The position numbers and the translations under genes were made by a program. A stretch of DNA of 64,000 nucleotides from Mucilaginibacter conchicola (lineage in GTDB: Bacteria > Bacteroidota > Bacteroidia > Sphingobacteriales > Sphingobacteriaceae), in assembly GCF_003432115.1 (NCBI RefSeq), contig NZ_QWDC01000001.1, forward strand, positions 496,001-560,000. The letters are read 5' to 3'. The notes beneath the pieces are model-generated. The model was not told where the DNA came from and searched no databases. It saw only the letters and a list, made by a program, of their open reading frames with translations. This document shows, piece by piece, positions 15,741 through 23,976 of this stretch. Numbering within the stretch: position 1 is the first letter of the stretch; each line of letters opens with the position of its first letter.

Positions 15741-17107
15741 GAAAGCTCCCCTTCCCATTTACTTACAACTGCCGTAGCCATTGCATTACCCAATACATTA
15801 GTTGCTGAGCGGCCCATATCCAGCAAGGGATCAATACCTATTAAAAGCGCTAAGCCTGCTTCTGGGATATTGAACATGGATATGGTACCGGCAATAACCA
15901 CCAATGATGCACGCGGCACGCCTGCTATACCTTTACTGGTTATCATGAGTACCAGCAGCATGGATAGCTGTTGTTGAAACGACAGATGGATATTATACGA
16001 TTGCGCCAGGAAAAGCGATGCAAAGGTCATGTACATCATAGAGCCATCAAGGTTAAACGAGTAACCCAATGGCAATACAAAACTTACTATTTTGTCTTTA
16101 CAGCCAAAACGTTCTAACTCTAATAACACTTTTGGATAAGCGGCCTCGCTGGTTGAGGTGCTGAAAGCAATCAGGATAGCATCTTTTATCCTGCTTACCA
16201 GTTTAAACACACGGCCTTTTAAAACTGTAAAGCCTGCCAATACAATTACCAGCCAAAGCAGTATGAGCGAAAAATAAAACTCACTTATAAAAATAGCATA
16301 GGTCTTTAAAATACCCAGGCCCTGTTTGGCAATAATAGCAGTAATGGCACCGAACACCGCAAGTGGCGCCAGCTGCATTACGTAGCCTGTTATTTTAAGG
16401 ATAACGTGTGCGATGGCATCCATCGCCTTTATTACAACCTCGCCCTTATCGCCTATGGCAGCGGTGGCCACACCAAAGAACAGCGCAAATACTACTATTT
16501 GTAATATCTCGTTATTGGCCATTGCTTCCACAAAGCTTTTAGGGAAAACGTGGTCTACAAAGTTGACCAGTGAAATTGAGGTTTTTGCTATATCTATACC
16601 TAAATGGCTATCCGGTAAAGGCAAATGCATAGCTTCACCAGGTTTGAAGAAATTAACCAGCATCATCCCCAACAGGAGCGACACCAGGGTTGCACTTAAA
16701 AACCAAAGAAGGGTTTTGCCTCCAATACGGCCTACCGACTTAATATCTCCAACCTTAGCAACACCTACCACCAGCGTAGTAAACACCAAAGGCGCCACGA
16801 TCATCTTAATAAGGTTCAGGAACATCTTACTTAAAATGGTAAAAATCTCAAGCTTTCCTTCACGGGCTTTATCGGCATCCTTACGGATGGTGGCCTGCGC
16901 GGCGCGCTCCGTCTTTAAAGCTTTAAAAGCAATTGTGGTGGTATCGGTACTTGCGGTAATTTGCTGGTCTAATGTTTTTATCTTTACCTCGGCGGTGCTA
17001 ATGCTGGTATTAATATTGTTAATAACGGTAGCATTGTAAGCATAGCCGGCAATAACGCCCAGCACCAGTGCTATAAAAATATATAAGGTAAGTTTGCTCT
17101 TCTGCAT
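15707..17107 (-). CDS. Dicarboxylate/amino acid:cation symporter (DAACS family)
   Basis: A 466-residue secondary transporter of the GltP/DctA fold. Conserved parts: SFNLDGSMMYMTFASLF, the re-entrant loop SKGIAGVPRASLVVIAGT, and the substrate/cation site GIDPLLDMGRSATNVLGNA. It carries glutamate, aspartate or C4-dicarboxylates with Na+ or H+. Between TM1 and TM2 is an unusually long charged periplasmic loop (residues about 28-85), which is common in Bacteroidota members. The extreme C-terminus (SNEGVSEGVNE) is written by GTGAAT-type intergenic repeats that have run into the gene, so the original stop may have been displaced. A perfect -7 element lies 17 bases upstream of the start. Confidence 0.95.
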   Translation of the reverse strand: MQKSKLTLYIFIALVLGVIAGYAYNATVINNINTSISTAEVKIKTLDQQITASTDTTTIAFKALKTERAAQATIRKDADKAREGKLEIFTILSKMFLNLIKMIVAPLVFTTLVVGVAKVGDIKSVGRIGGKTLLWFLSATLVSLLLGMMLVNFFKPGEAMHLPLPDSHLGIDIAKTSISLVNFVDHVFPKSFVEAMANNEILQIVVFALFFGVATAAIGDKGEVVIKAMDAIAHVILKITGYVMQLAPLAVFGAITAIIAKQGLGILKTYAIFISEFYFSLILLWLVIVLAGFTVLKGRVFKLVSRIKDAILIAFSTSTSEAAYPKVLLELERFGCKDKIVSFVLPLGYSFNLDGSMMYMTFASLFLAQSYNIHLSFQQQLSMLLVLMITSKGIAGVPRASLVVIAGTISMFNIPEAGLALLIGIDPLLDMGRSATNVLGNAMATAVVSKWEGELSNEGVSEGVNE

Positions 17108-17123
17108 TTTTTATGTAGTGTGG

Positions 17124-17131
17124 CAAAAATA
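17124..17131 (-). promoter_or_regulatory. -7 promoter element of the symporter gene
   Basis: TATTTTTG on the minus strand, a perfect TAnnTTTG, ends 17 bases before the ATG. The -33 region holds only GTTA at the right distance. The divergent gene at 17157 has no equally good element. Confidence 0.55.
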
Positions 17132-17156
17132 GGAAAATAAAGCTTAAGGTTAACGG

Positions 17157-17684
17157 ATGAGTATAACTACCTACGGATTAGCGCAAATAAAGAAAGAATT
17201 GCAGCATTTACCTGCCGAGCAATTGGCCGAATTATGCCTGCGGCTTACCCGCTATAAAAAGGAAAACAAAGAATTGTTGGCCTACCTGCTTTTTGAATCG
17301 CATAACGAGCAGGCTTTTATTGAATCGGTTAAGGCTGAGGCTGGCTTTATGTTTAGTCAGTTACCTGTGCAAAGCTATTTTACAGCTAAAGCTCTCCGCA
17401 AGATCCTTAAACTGCTTAACAAATACATCAAATTCATCGGTAACAAAACAGCCGAGGTAGAACTGCTGCTTAATTTTTGCCAAAGCTATATGCAGTATGT
17501 GATAAGGCAAACTTCGCACAAACCTATCCGCCTTATACTCACCCGCCAGGTAGAAAAGATCCGTACCACGCTAAGCAAACTGCACGAAGACCTGCAGTAT
17601 GATTATGTGAACGATTATGAGCAGGTGCTGAAAGACGCAGAGGAGAAATACCCTTGGTTCAGCAAAAAAAGTTACGAGTTGTAA
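17157..17684 (+). CDS. Hypothetical helical protein
   Basis: 175 residues, predicted all alpha-helix, soluble, with no signal peptide. Segments such as LAQIKKELQHLPAEQLAELCLRL and KALRKILKLLNKYIKFIG are amphipathic and basic; the end EEKYPWFSKKSYEL is conspicuous. The type seems to be conserved among Bacteroidota, but I know of no function. It lies 42 bases before the ECF sigma factor gene on the same strand and may be linked to it. It is divergent from the symporter. Confidence 0.8.
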   Translation: MSITTYGLAQIKKELQHLPAEQLAELCLRLTRYKKENKELLAYLLFESHNEQAFIESVKAEAGFMFSQLPVQSYFTAKALRKILKLLNKYIKFIGNKTAEVELLLNFCQSYMQYVIRQTSHKPIRLILTRQVEKIRTTLSKLHEDLQYDYVNDYEQVLKDAEEKYPWFSKKSYEL

Positions 17685-17726
17685 CATTTGATGCTTTACT
17701 TTGTCAAACTTATAAATTATTAACAA

Positions 17727-18227
17727 GTGGCAGATAACAACGAAGAAGCTTTCAGGCGAATATATGAGGCCAATTCAAAAAAGATCTTCCATTTGTGTTA
17801 TGGTTACACAGGTGATGATGATGCGGCGAACGATCTTTTACAGGAAACTTTCCTGAAAGTTTGGCAAAATCTTCACAAATTCCGTAACCAGGCGCTAATA
17901 TCAACCTGGATATATCGTATTGCAGTAAATACCTGTTTAACCTATTTGCGGTCGGAAAAACGACAGGCTAAAGACGAGTTAACGCCTCTTATAGCAGAAA
18001 CTAAACGTGAGGAGTTTTCTGAAAAGAATGAGCAGGTTGCTTTGCTGTATAAGTGTATATCAAAACTTGAAGAATCGGAAAGAATTATAATTACGCTGGT
18101 GCTTGATGAGGTGCCGTATCCCGAAATTGCTGAGGTTTCGGGTATATCAGAGGGAAATTTGAGAGTGAAGATCCATCGTATTAAACAAAAACTGACAGAG
18201 TTATATAATCAATATGAAAGACTTTGA
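17727..18227 (+). CDS. RNA polymerase ECF sigma factor
   Basis: 166 residues with both sigma regions. Region 2 has IFHLCYGYTGDDDAANDLLQETFLKVWQN; only the ends are needed to see the '(D/E)A.DL.QE.FlkvW' core. Region 4 has LVLDEVPYPEIAEVSGISEGNLRVKIHRIKQKL as its helix-turn-helix. Translation starts at GTG 17727, since no ATG in this frame precedes region 2. The gene overlaps the next by 14 bases, which points to translational coupling with a membrane partner that is probably its anti-sigma factor. Target genes cannot be read from the window. Confidence 0.94.
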   Translation: MADNNEEAFRRIYEANSKKIFHLCYGYTGDDDAANDLLQETFLKVWQNLHKFRNQALISTWIYRIAVNTCLTYLRSEKRQAKDELTPLIAETKREEFSEKNEQVALLYKCISKLEESERIIITLVLDEVPYPEIAEVSGISEGNLRVKIHRIKQKLTELYNQYERL

Positions 18228-18804
18228 TCACTTAATGTCGGTTTGGCAGGCGCAGCCGCCCAAGGAGCACCTTTCTGTTGACGAAGTTGTTAAACAGGTA
18301 AAAAGGGGCATCCGCAGCTTTACGTCGCGGTTATATTGGAGCATTGTGGCCATGATAGCCACAGTGGCAGCTGCATTTATCCTCATGTTTTTTATTGCGT
18401 TTAAATCACCAGCCACAACAATTGGTATATTGATCATACTGGTAGCCATGGCAATGTACCTGTACTTCATGATACGCCACTACCAAATTTTAAACAAGCA
18501 CGACCTTACCCAAAACCCTATCGACTATCTTGATAGTCTTAAAAAATACCAGAAAGACCGCTCGCGTACTATTGGCTGGTTCTTTTATTTCTATACTTTA
18601 TTGATAAGCGCCGGATTAGCCCTTTACTTCCTCGAAGTATTAGAAAATGCGCCGCCATCGTTCAAGATTATTACTTACAGCTCTATCATTCTATGGTTCC
18701 TGTTTAACACTTTTTACATTAAACCACGTATGTTTAAAAATGAAGAAGAGAAACTGAACCTTCTGATAGACCGCCTGGAGCGCCTGCAGCAACAGTTTGA
18801 CTAA
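18214..18804 (+). CDS. Membrane protein, probable anti-sigma partner
   Basis: 196 residues. A cytoplasmic N-terminus of about 38 residues (MKDFDHLMSVWQAQPPKEHL...) is followed by four transmembrane helices (about 40-60, 68-88, 112-135, 140-162) and a C-terminal amphipathic helix (EEEKLNLLIDRLERLQQQFD). It is not a FecR-type or zinc-binding (HxxxCxxC) anti-sigma factor. The assignment rests on the 14-base overlap with the sigma gene and on the short N-terminal domain, which could clamp the sigma factor at the membrane. No obvious sensor domain projects into the periplasm, so any signal would have to be sensed in the bilayer. Confidence 0.75.
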   Translation: MKDFDHLMSVWQAQPPKEHLSVDEVVKQVKRGIRSFTSRLYWSIVAMIATVAAAFILMFFIAFKSPATTIGILIILVAMAMYLYFMIRHYQILNKHDLTQNPIDYLDSLKKYQKDRSRTIGWFFYFYTLLISAGLALYFLEVLENAPPSFKIITYSSIILWFLFNTFYIKPRMFKNEEEKLNLLIDRLERLQQQFD

Positions 18805-19152
18805 TTACACCTTTTCATTCTGAGCGAGGGCGAAGGATCTGCACACTCAAGTTAATTTACTGACAAAACCTTATCATTCACAAATAACTCATAATCAATA
18901 TATTGAAATTACTAACAAAATCTTGTCAGTAATAAATAACTAATAATCAAGCGTTGACGATTGTTCACGGATGTTCATGCCGTGAACGTGAACACTGCCA
19001 TCGCTGGCGTACGCGTGCGGCGTGTGCCTTCCGCAATTTATTAAGCTCATCTTCAAATCAGGCAAATCAAGGTTCAAAAACGCGAGATCACATCCTCATA
19101 AAAATCACACAAATCAGCGGCCGGCTTGTTAAAATTTAAACTACTTACAATT
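18805..19152. other. Gene-free spacer with remnants of several repeats
   Basis: This 348-base stretch has no convincing ORF. It begins with CATTCTGAGCGAGGGCGAAGG (18815-18835 region), a fragment of a common Bacteroidota palindromic repeat. TTACTGACAA (18857-18866) and TTGTCAGTAA (18923-18932) form a perfect 10-base inverted repeat, and the words AAATAACTCATAATCAA and AAATAACTAATAATCAA follow each arm. Then come GTTCACGG/CCGTGAAC (18964-18983) and, at 19050-19125, AAATCAGGCAAATCAAGGTTC and ATCACACAAATCAGCGG, resembling 4986-5025. Confidence 0.6.
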
Positions 19153-19383
19153 ATGGAAGAATTTGAAGCAGTGCTTACCGGCACAGATACTGATGTTAAC
19201 GGAACCGTTATCAGCAACGCCGGCGCATATACATTTAAAGCGATAGACGATAGTTTAGAACTCACCATTGCCCGCGATACTGAGGGTAACTGGGAACGCA
19301 TTGGTGGTACAGAGCCATACTTATCCGGCTGGATTGATGAACTGGCCGAACAGATACACACAAACAACAGCAAAGTGATATAA
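19153..19383 (+). CDS. Small hypothetical protein
   Basis: 76 residues, acidic, without signal peptide or membrane helix. The start at 19153 (MEEFEAVLTG) is preferred to the earlier in-frame ATG at 19126. The sequence (GAYTFKAIDDSLELTIARDT and PYLSGWIDELAEQI) looks like a small compact alpha/beta fold. The stop codon overlaps the start of the aldo/keto reductase gene in TAATG, so the two are translationally coupled. Function unknown; a role with the reductase is inference from the coupling. Confidence 0.8.
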   Translation: MEEFEAVLTGTDTDVNGTVISNAGAYTFKAIDDSLELTIARDTEGNWERIGGTEPYLSGWIDELAEQIHTNNSKVI

Positions 19384-20333
19384 TGGAAAAACGTGAATTA
19401 GGAAAATCGGGAATTGAGGTGCTTCCGCTATGTTTTGGTGGCAACGTTTTTGGCTGGACCATTGACGAGAAAACCTCTTTCAAATTATTGGATGCATTCG
19501 TAGATAAAGGTTTCGACTTTGTAGATACCGCCGATGTGTACGCCCGCTGGGCTAACAACGGCGTTGGCGGTCAATCGGAAACCATTATAGGCAACTGGAT
19601 AAAACAAGGCGGCAAACGCGATAAGATCATACTTGCCACTAAAGTAGGCAAGCCAATGGGCGATGATAAAAAAGGCCTTTCTAAAGCATACATCATGCAG
19701 GCGGTTGATGCCTCACTAAGCAGGTTAAAAACGGATTATATTGACCTTTATCAATCGCACGATGATGATAGCGATACGCCTTTAGAAGAAACGCTTGAAA
19801 CCTTTACCGAACTGATAAAGCAAGGTAAAGTACGCGCTATCGGCGCCAGTAACTATGGTCACCAGCGTATACGCGAGGCTTTAAAAGTGAGCGAAGATAA
19901 CGGCTTCGCCCGCTACGAAACCCTGCAGCCCGAGTACAACCTGTACGACCGCGAAGATTACGAGCGCCAGTACGAAGCATTGGCGCACGAAGCTAACCTT
20001 GGAGTAATAACCTATTACTCGCTCGCAAGCGGTTTCCTCACCGGCAAGTACCGTTCTGAGAATGATCTGGATAAAAGCAAACGCGGCGGCGGTATTAAAA
20101 AATACCTGGATAACCGTGGCTTTACCATCCTACGCGCCCTGGATGAAGTAGCTGAAGAATACAACAGCACGCAAGCAAGCGTGGCTATTGCCTGGGTAAT
20201 GGCAAGACCGGGCATCACGGCCCCTATTGCCAGTGCTACAAGTGTAATACAACTTGATGACCTGGCCAAAGCTGCCGAACTGAAGCTTAGCCGCGAAACC
20301 ATAGAAAAACTAACAAAAGCCAGCAGCTACTAA
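19383..20333 (+). CDS. Aldo/keto reductase
   Basis: A 316-residue NADPH-dependent TIM-barrel oxidoreductase. The catalytic tetrad can be located: D in FVDTADVY, Y in the same word, K in LATKVG and H in YQSHDDD. Cofactor-binding words GASNYG and the C-terminal RPGITAPIASATSV are present. The start MEKRELGKSGIEVLPLCFGG is the family opening. Such proteins of the YajO/Tas-like branch reduce diverse aldehydes; the substrate is unknown. It is translationally coupled to the 76-residue gene before it and followed by a strong terminator. Confidence 0.94.
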   Translation: MEKRELGKSGIEVLPLCFGGNVFGWTIDEKTSFKLLDAFVDKGFDFVDTADVYARWANNGVGGQSETIIGNWIKQGGKRDKIILATKVGKPMGDDKKGLSKAYIMQAVDASLSRLKTDYIDLYQSHDDDSDTPLEETLETFTELIKQGKVRAIGASNYGHQRIREALKVSEDNGFARYETLQPEYNLYDREDYERQYEALAHEANLGVITYYSLASGFLTGKYRSENDLDKSKRGGGIKKYLDNRGFTILRALDEVAEEYNSTQASVAIAWVMARPGITAPIASATSVIQLDDLAKAAELKLSRETIEKLTKASSY

Positions 20334-20351
20334 GCTACCGGCCTTAAAAAA

Positions 20352-20390
20352 AGCAAAAGCCTTCGGAGAATATCTACCGAAGGCTTTGCT
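20352..20390. terminator. Bidirectional terminator
   Basis: AGCAAAAGCCTTCGG (20352-20366) pairs with CCGAAGGCTTTGCT (20377-20390) around a ten-base loop. It lies between converging genes (aldo/keto reductase and the Gly/Asn-rich protein). Confidence 0.85.
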
Positions 20391-20414
20391 GTTATATAAT
20401 AGAGGCGGTAAGTT

Positions 20415-21329
20415 TTAGAAACGTGTAGGGCGTGCGCTCACACCGCCATTATTTTGTGCTAACTGGTTAGCGAAACCACCACGGTTGCCACCACCGTTAT
20501 CGCGATTACCACGGCCGCCTCTGCCGCCGCCATCATTGCTTCGGCCATCGTTGCCGCGGCTTGGTTGGCTCCAGCCACCACCGTTATTGTCATTCCCCCG
20601 GCTTGGCTGTTGTGGTTGTTGCTGGCCGCCGTTCCATCCGCCGCCATTATTGCGTGGTTGGCCCCAACTGCCGCTGTTTCCTCTGTTATCGTTATTAGGT
20701 TGCTGGCCTCTGCCCCATCCGCCGTTGTTATCACGGTTGGGTTGCGGGCGGTTCCAGTTGTTATTATCAGGCCTGCCCCCCCCCCAATTGTTGTCGCGAC
20801 CACGGTCTGGCCTATCCCAACCGTCGCGGTTATCGTTAGGGCGGTTGTAGCCGCCGTTGTTCCAGCCATTACCGCGGTTATCGTAAGGTCTGCCGGCGTA
20901 AACGTCACCGCGTCTGCTCCAATCGCGACCGCGGTTAAAGTCTCCGCCCCAACGGTTGCGGTAAACATCGTGGTTAAAGTACGGGCGGCGAGATCTTATC
21001 TCGTAGTGGCGGAATGAGCGCCAGTCGTAGTTGCGGTAAGCGCCCGGCAGGTAAGCAGCAGATACCCACTGGCCGCTGTTCATATAGTAATAGCAGTGGC
21101 GCGGTACGCTGTAGTAGGCCTCAACCTCGGGCAGGTAATAATAATCATCGCTGTCGTCAAAATCATCATTATCATAAACCATTACGGGCTGTGGCGGTGG
21201 CGGCGGTGCAGGGGCGTACACCGGCCTTGCAGGAATGTTGAAACCAAAGTGTATAGATATCTGGGCTTGGGCGCTATTGTAAAACAAACTGCCAAATAAT
21301 ATTGCTGAAAGTAAAACTGACCTTTTCAT
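20415..21329 (-). CDS. Secreted Gly/Asn/Arg-rich low-complexity protein
   Basis: 304 residues. A signal peptide (MKRSVLLSAILFGSLFYNSAQA) is followed by a short Pro-rich run (APAPPPPPQPV), an acidic/Tyr segment (DNDDFDDSDDYYYLPEVEAYY) and a folded-looking part up to about residue 105. From about residue 105 to the end it is low complexity: Gly, Asn, Arg, Trp, Gln, with repeated NRDNNGGW, PSRGNDNNGGGW and GRGGRGNRDNGGG words. The Asn/Arg-rich tail could bind polyanions such as polysaccharide or nucleic acid. A run of ten G on the coding strand (20785-20776) encodes WGGG near residue 182. Both other frames of the tail are open for long distances, so slippage there would swap the C-terminus. Function unknown. 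Confidence 0.85.
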   Translation of the reverse strand: MKRSVLLSAILFGSLFYNSAQAQISIHFGFNIPARPVYAPAPPPPPQPVMVYDNDDFDDSDDYYYLPEVEAYYSVPRHCYYYMNSGQWVSAAYLPGAYRNYDWRSFRHYEIRSRRPYFNHDVYRNRWGGDFNRGRDWSRRGDVYAGRPYDNRGNGWNNGGYNRPNDNRDGWDRPDRGRDNNWGGGRPDNNNWNRPQPNRDNNGGWGRGQQPNNDNRGNSGSWGQPRNNGGGWNGGQQQPQQPSRGNDNNGGGWSQPSRGNDGRSNDGGGRGGRGNRDNGGGNRGGFANQLAQNNGGVSARPTRF

Positions 21330-21455
21330 ATCGCTAAAGATTTTATATCAATATGACGAGGACTGTTTGCGATAGTTTAACGCAATGCTGAAGATATTTT
21401 AATCAAATAAGCATTTATAAAATTATATTCTGCAATACAACACAGTAGCAATCCA

Positions 21456-23768
21456 TTATAAATTAAATGCCTCATAAACCAACCGACCATCATTTGCCAT
21501 ACCTTCAATTATCAGTGTAGATTTCGTTTTTATTTGGGGTAAGTTCAAAATCTGTTTGTCATTATTAAAAAATTGAAGGTTAGCGTTCCAAAACAATGTT
21601 TTGGGTTTATCGAAACTCTCTGCTGCCACAAACTTTGGCACGTAAAACTCCCTGGCGTTATAGTAACCTGCTACGCTTACCGGAGTAATACCTTTTGACG
21701 GGTCATTTTTAAACAACCGCGCTCTGTTTGTTTTTATCACCACTGCACCTGCACCAGTAGTAGGGTTTGTAAATGCAGTAACCGTTTCAACTACATGCGG
21801 ATCAATGTTGTTAATATTGAAATCGTCCTGCATTTCCATATCATTCACATAGACTTTCATAATGCCACGGTAAATATGCCTCGATTTCATCCTAAAAATA
21901 TTTTTTGTCTGATCCCAGATAAAATCTACATTTCGTAACCTACCCATCAATTTCGCCATCATCTGCCCATCACTGTCAAACTTGTCTCCGCTTATTACCT
22001 GGTCGGGTAAGCCCATTGGGGTCATTTCTAATTTTGCGGTCTTCTTAGCTGTAATAGTTACCTCTTGTAACGTTCGTTTGGTTTTTCGGGAAATATCTGC
22101 GGGTATCTTTTTCGTAGAATCTACCATAGCATTATATACATTTGCCAGTTCATCCATACCGGTATCCGGAAGTTGTTCAGCTTTTTCAGTGTAAGTAATT
22201 TTAAGTTTGTCGCTGCCTTTAGCACTAAGCGCTTTTAATACAAAAGCAGTATCGGGTAAATCAAGATCATTGAAAGAAAAAGAGCCCTGCTTATCGGTAA
22301 CCTGTTCATTTACTACTTTAAGATCTTTTGTAAAAAGCATAACTGTAGCATTATATAGCGCATTGCCGGCCATGTCCTTAACCAAACCCGATATACTGAA
22401 ACCTTTCTCTGCCGGGAATTTAGCAGGCCCCTGCCCGTATTTAAACAGCTCGTTCCATGACCATTTATTGTAGCCATGGGTAAGCATTACCAAATCGAGA
22501 TGTTGCCGGGACTGCAAAGATCTGGATCGAAAGTAATAGTCAGGGTCTTCGATATAACCTTTCAGGTCGGAGCTTAATAAAAGATAACTCATTATGTTAG
22601 ATCCCGCTTCCCCGCCTTCATCGGGTTTAAGGCCACCCAAAATTGATACTGAAAAATTTGCCCTAAAATTGGCAGTATTTGTATTGGTTACTGACAGTAC
22701 GGTTGAGCTGCCAACACTATCCTTATCCAAATGCAAGGTTAGATCGTTATTACCGAAAACAAATAACCTTCTGTGAGCAAGAATCTGCCCTTCGGGCGAT
22801 AGCAACACAACTTGTACAATACCGCTTGCCAATTTTTTTGTTGCAACGTCTAAAGTTATCAAAGCGGTATCAAGTGTACACGGCACCGTTTTAATTAAAC
22901 CCTGTGAATAAATTAAAAGCGTGTGCACCTTATTCCTGTTATCGCGAAAATATGGTCTGTTTGATGTAATGGATATTCGCGCAGAATCGGGCATTGTATT
23001 ATCAACGGCGAGGCTTATACCTTTACTTACGGTAGTGGGGAGTTGGTAAATGTATTCCCTGTTATCATTAAAAGTAACCACAGCTTTATAACCAACGCCA
23101 TTTTTAGCTTTGAACGTAAAACTCCCCATACCCAGGTGCGTAGAGTTTATTTCAGCAACTTGCTTACCGGCATCATCAACAATCCTTCCTTTTAGGTTTA
23201 TGCCCTTGCCATTATATGCAAGCGCCTTAAAGGCGATCTTGGTGTCAATATCAGCAACAAGATATCCGCCCTCGGGGAAGAATTGCAGATCAGGCGCAGG
23301 TGTTTTTGATTGCGCTGAAAGCTTAACAGCCGGGGGCTGTGATAACGTTAACCTTTTATAAAAATAGTTACCCTCGTTCTTCATCCATGCTGTGTAACCC
23401 CTTATAGCATAGTCTTGCGGGTTAAGCGAATCGGGTAAGGTAAAATCGCCCCAGGCGGTTCCCTCTTTTATCCTTAACTTAACGTGATTGGTGCTTTTAT
23501 TGGTGAGATTGATAAGATCAACATGCAAAACGTTACTGAGGGTTGATGGGAGGTGCTTATCGCCCAGTGTAACAAATGCCTTAAAGTAAATGGTATCACC
23601 TGTTTTATATACCGGCTTATCAAAGCTTAAGTAAACTTTTTCGGTGGCGTGGTTCTCAGCAATATCCTTAAGCTTGTTTATCAAGGCATCAACAGCCGGT
23701 GCTGATTGCTGGGCATAACCACCAATAGTTGCAAAAATAATGATGGCAAGCAAAAGAAGATTTTTCAT
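21456..23768 (-). CDS. Exported MG2 / carboxypeptidase-regulatory / TonB-plug-like protein
   Basis: 770 residues with signal peptide (MKNLLLLAIIIFATIGGYAQ). The N-terminal third contains an alpha-2-macroglobulin MG2-like module (EKVYLSFDKPVYKTGDTIYF, then GTAWGDFTLPDSL, YAIRGYTAWM). A CarboxypepD_reg-like Ig fold follows near residues 450-515 (SGLVKDMAGNALYNATVMLF, TDKQGSFSFNDLDLPD). The last 200 residues resemble a TonB-receptor plug (MKVYVNDMEM, HVVETVTAFTNPTTGAGAVVIKTNR). There is no beta-barrel after it, so it cannot itself be an outer-membrane receptor. Such proteins are common in Bacteroidota, and their role at the envelope is not established. It is a single gene, divergent from the sorbosone-dehydrogenase-like lipoprotein. 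Confidence 0.85.
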   Translation of the reverse strand: MKNLLLLAIIIFATIGGYAQQSAPAVDALINKLKDIAENHATEKVYLSFDKPVYKTGDTIYFKAFVTLGDKHLPSTLSNVLHVDLINLTNKSTNHVKLRIKEGTAWGDFTLPDSLNPQDYAIRGYTAWMKNEGNYFYKRLTLSQPPAVKLSAQSKTPAPDLQFFPEGGYLVADIDTKIAFKALAYNGKGINLKGRIVDDAGKQVAEINSTHLGMGSFTFKAKNGVGYKAVVTFNDNREYIYQLPTTVSKGISLAVDNTMPDSARISITSNRPYFRDNRNKVHTLLIYSQGLIKTVPCTLDTALITLDVATKKLASGIVQVVLLSPEGQILAHRRLFVFGNNDLTLHLDKDSVGSSTVLSVTNTNTANFRANFSVSILGGLKPDEGGEAGSNIMSYLLLSSDLKGYIEDPDYYFRSRSLQSRQHLDLVMLTHGYNKWSWNELFKYGQGPAKFPAEKGFSISGLVKDMAGNALYNATVMLFTKDLKVVNEQVTDKQGSFSFNDLDLPDTAFVLKALSAKGSDKLKITYTEKAEQLPDTGMDELANVYNAMVDSTKKIPADISRKTKRTLQEVTITAKKTAKLEMTPMGLPDQVISGDKFDSDGQMMAKLMGRLRNVDFIWDQTKNIFRMKSRHIYRGIMKVYVNDMEMQDDFNINNIDPHVVETVTAFTNPTTGAGAVVIKTNRARLFKNDPSKGITPVSVAGYYNAREFYVPKFVAAESFDKPKTLFWNANLQFFNNDKQILNLPQIKTKSTLIIEGMANDGRLVYEAFNL

Positions 23769-23976
23769 AAAGGCTTAGCTGGTTAAAGCTAATTTAAGTA
23801 AAAGTTATTTAAACAAATAACCTTCAGTATTTTACTGAGCGATATAATCTCTCTTACGCTTGCACCCTACGCACCCGCGATGCATTTTATTCAAACAGAT
23901 TTCGTAATGAACTGTATTATAAGTTAATTTGAGATAACAGGGACTACTTCCCTGATCTGCTTAAAACTCTCACAAA

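Noticed and set aside
20459..21241. Several ORFs in other frames of the Gly/Asn-rich gene
   Set aside because: They arise from the repetitive composition. The frame with signal peptide and Tyr/Asp segment is the real one; the alternative tail is kept only as a slippage hypothesis.
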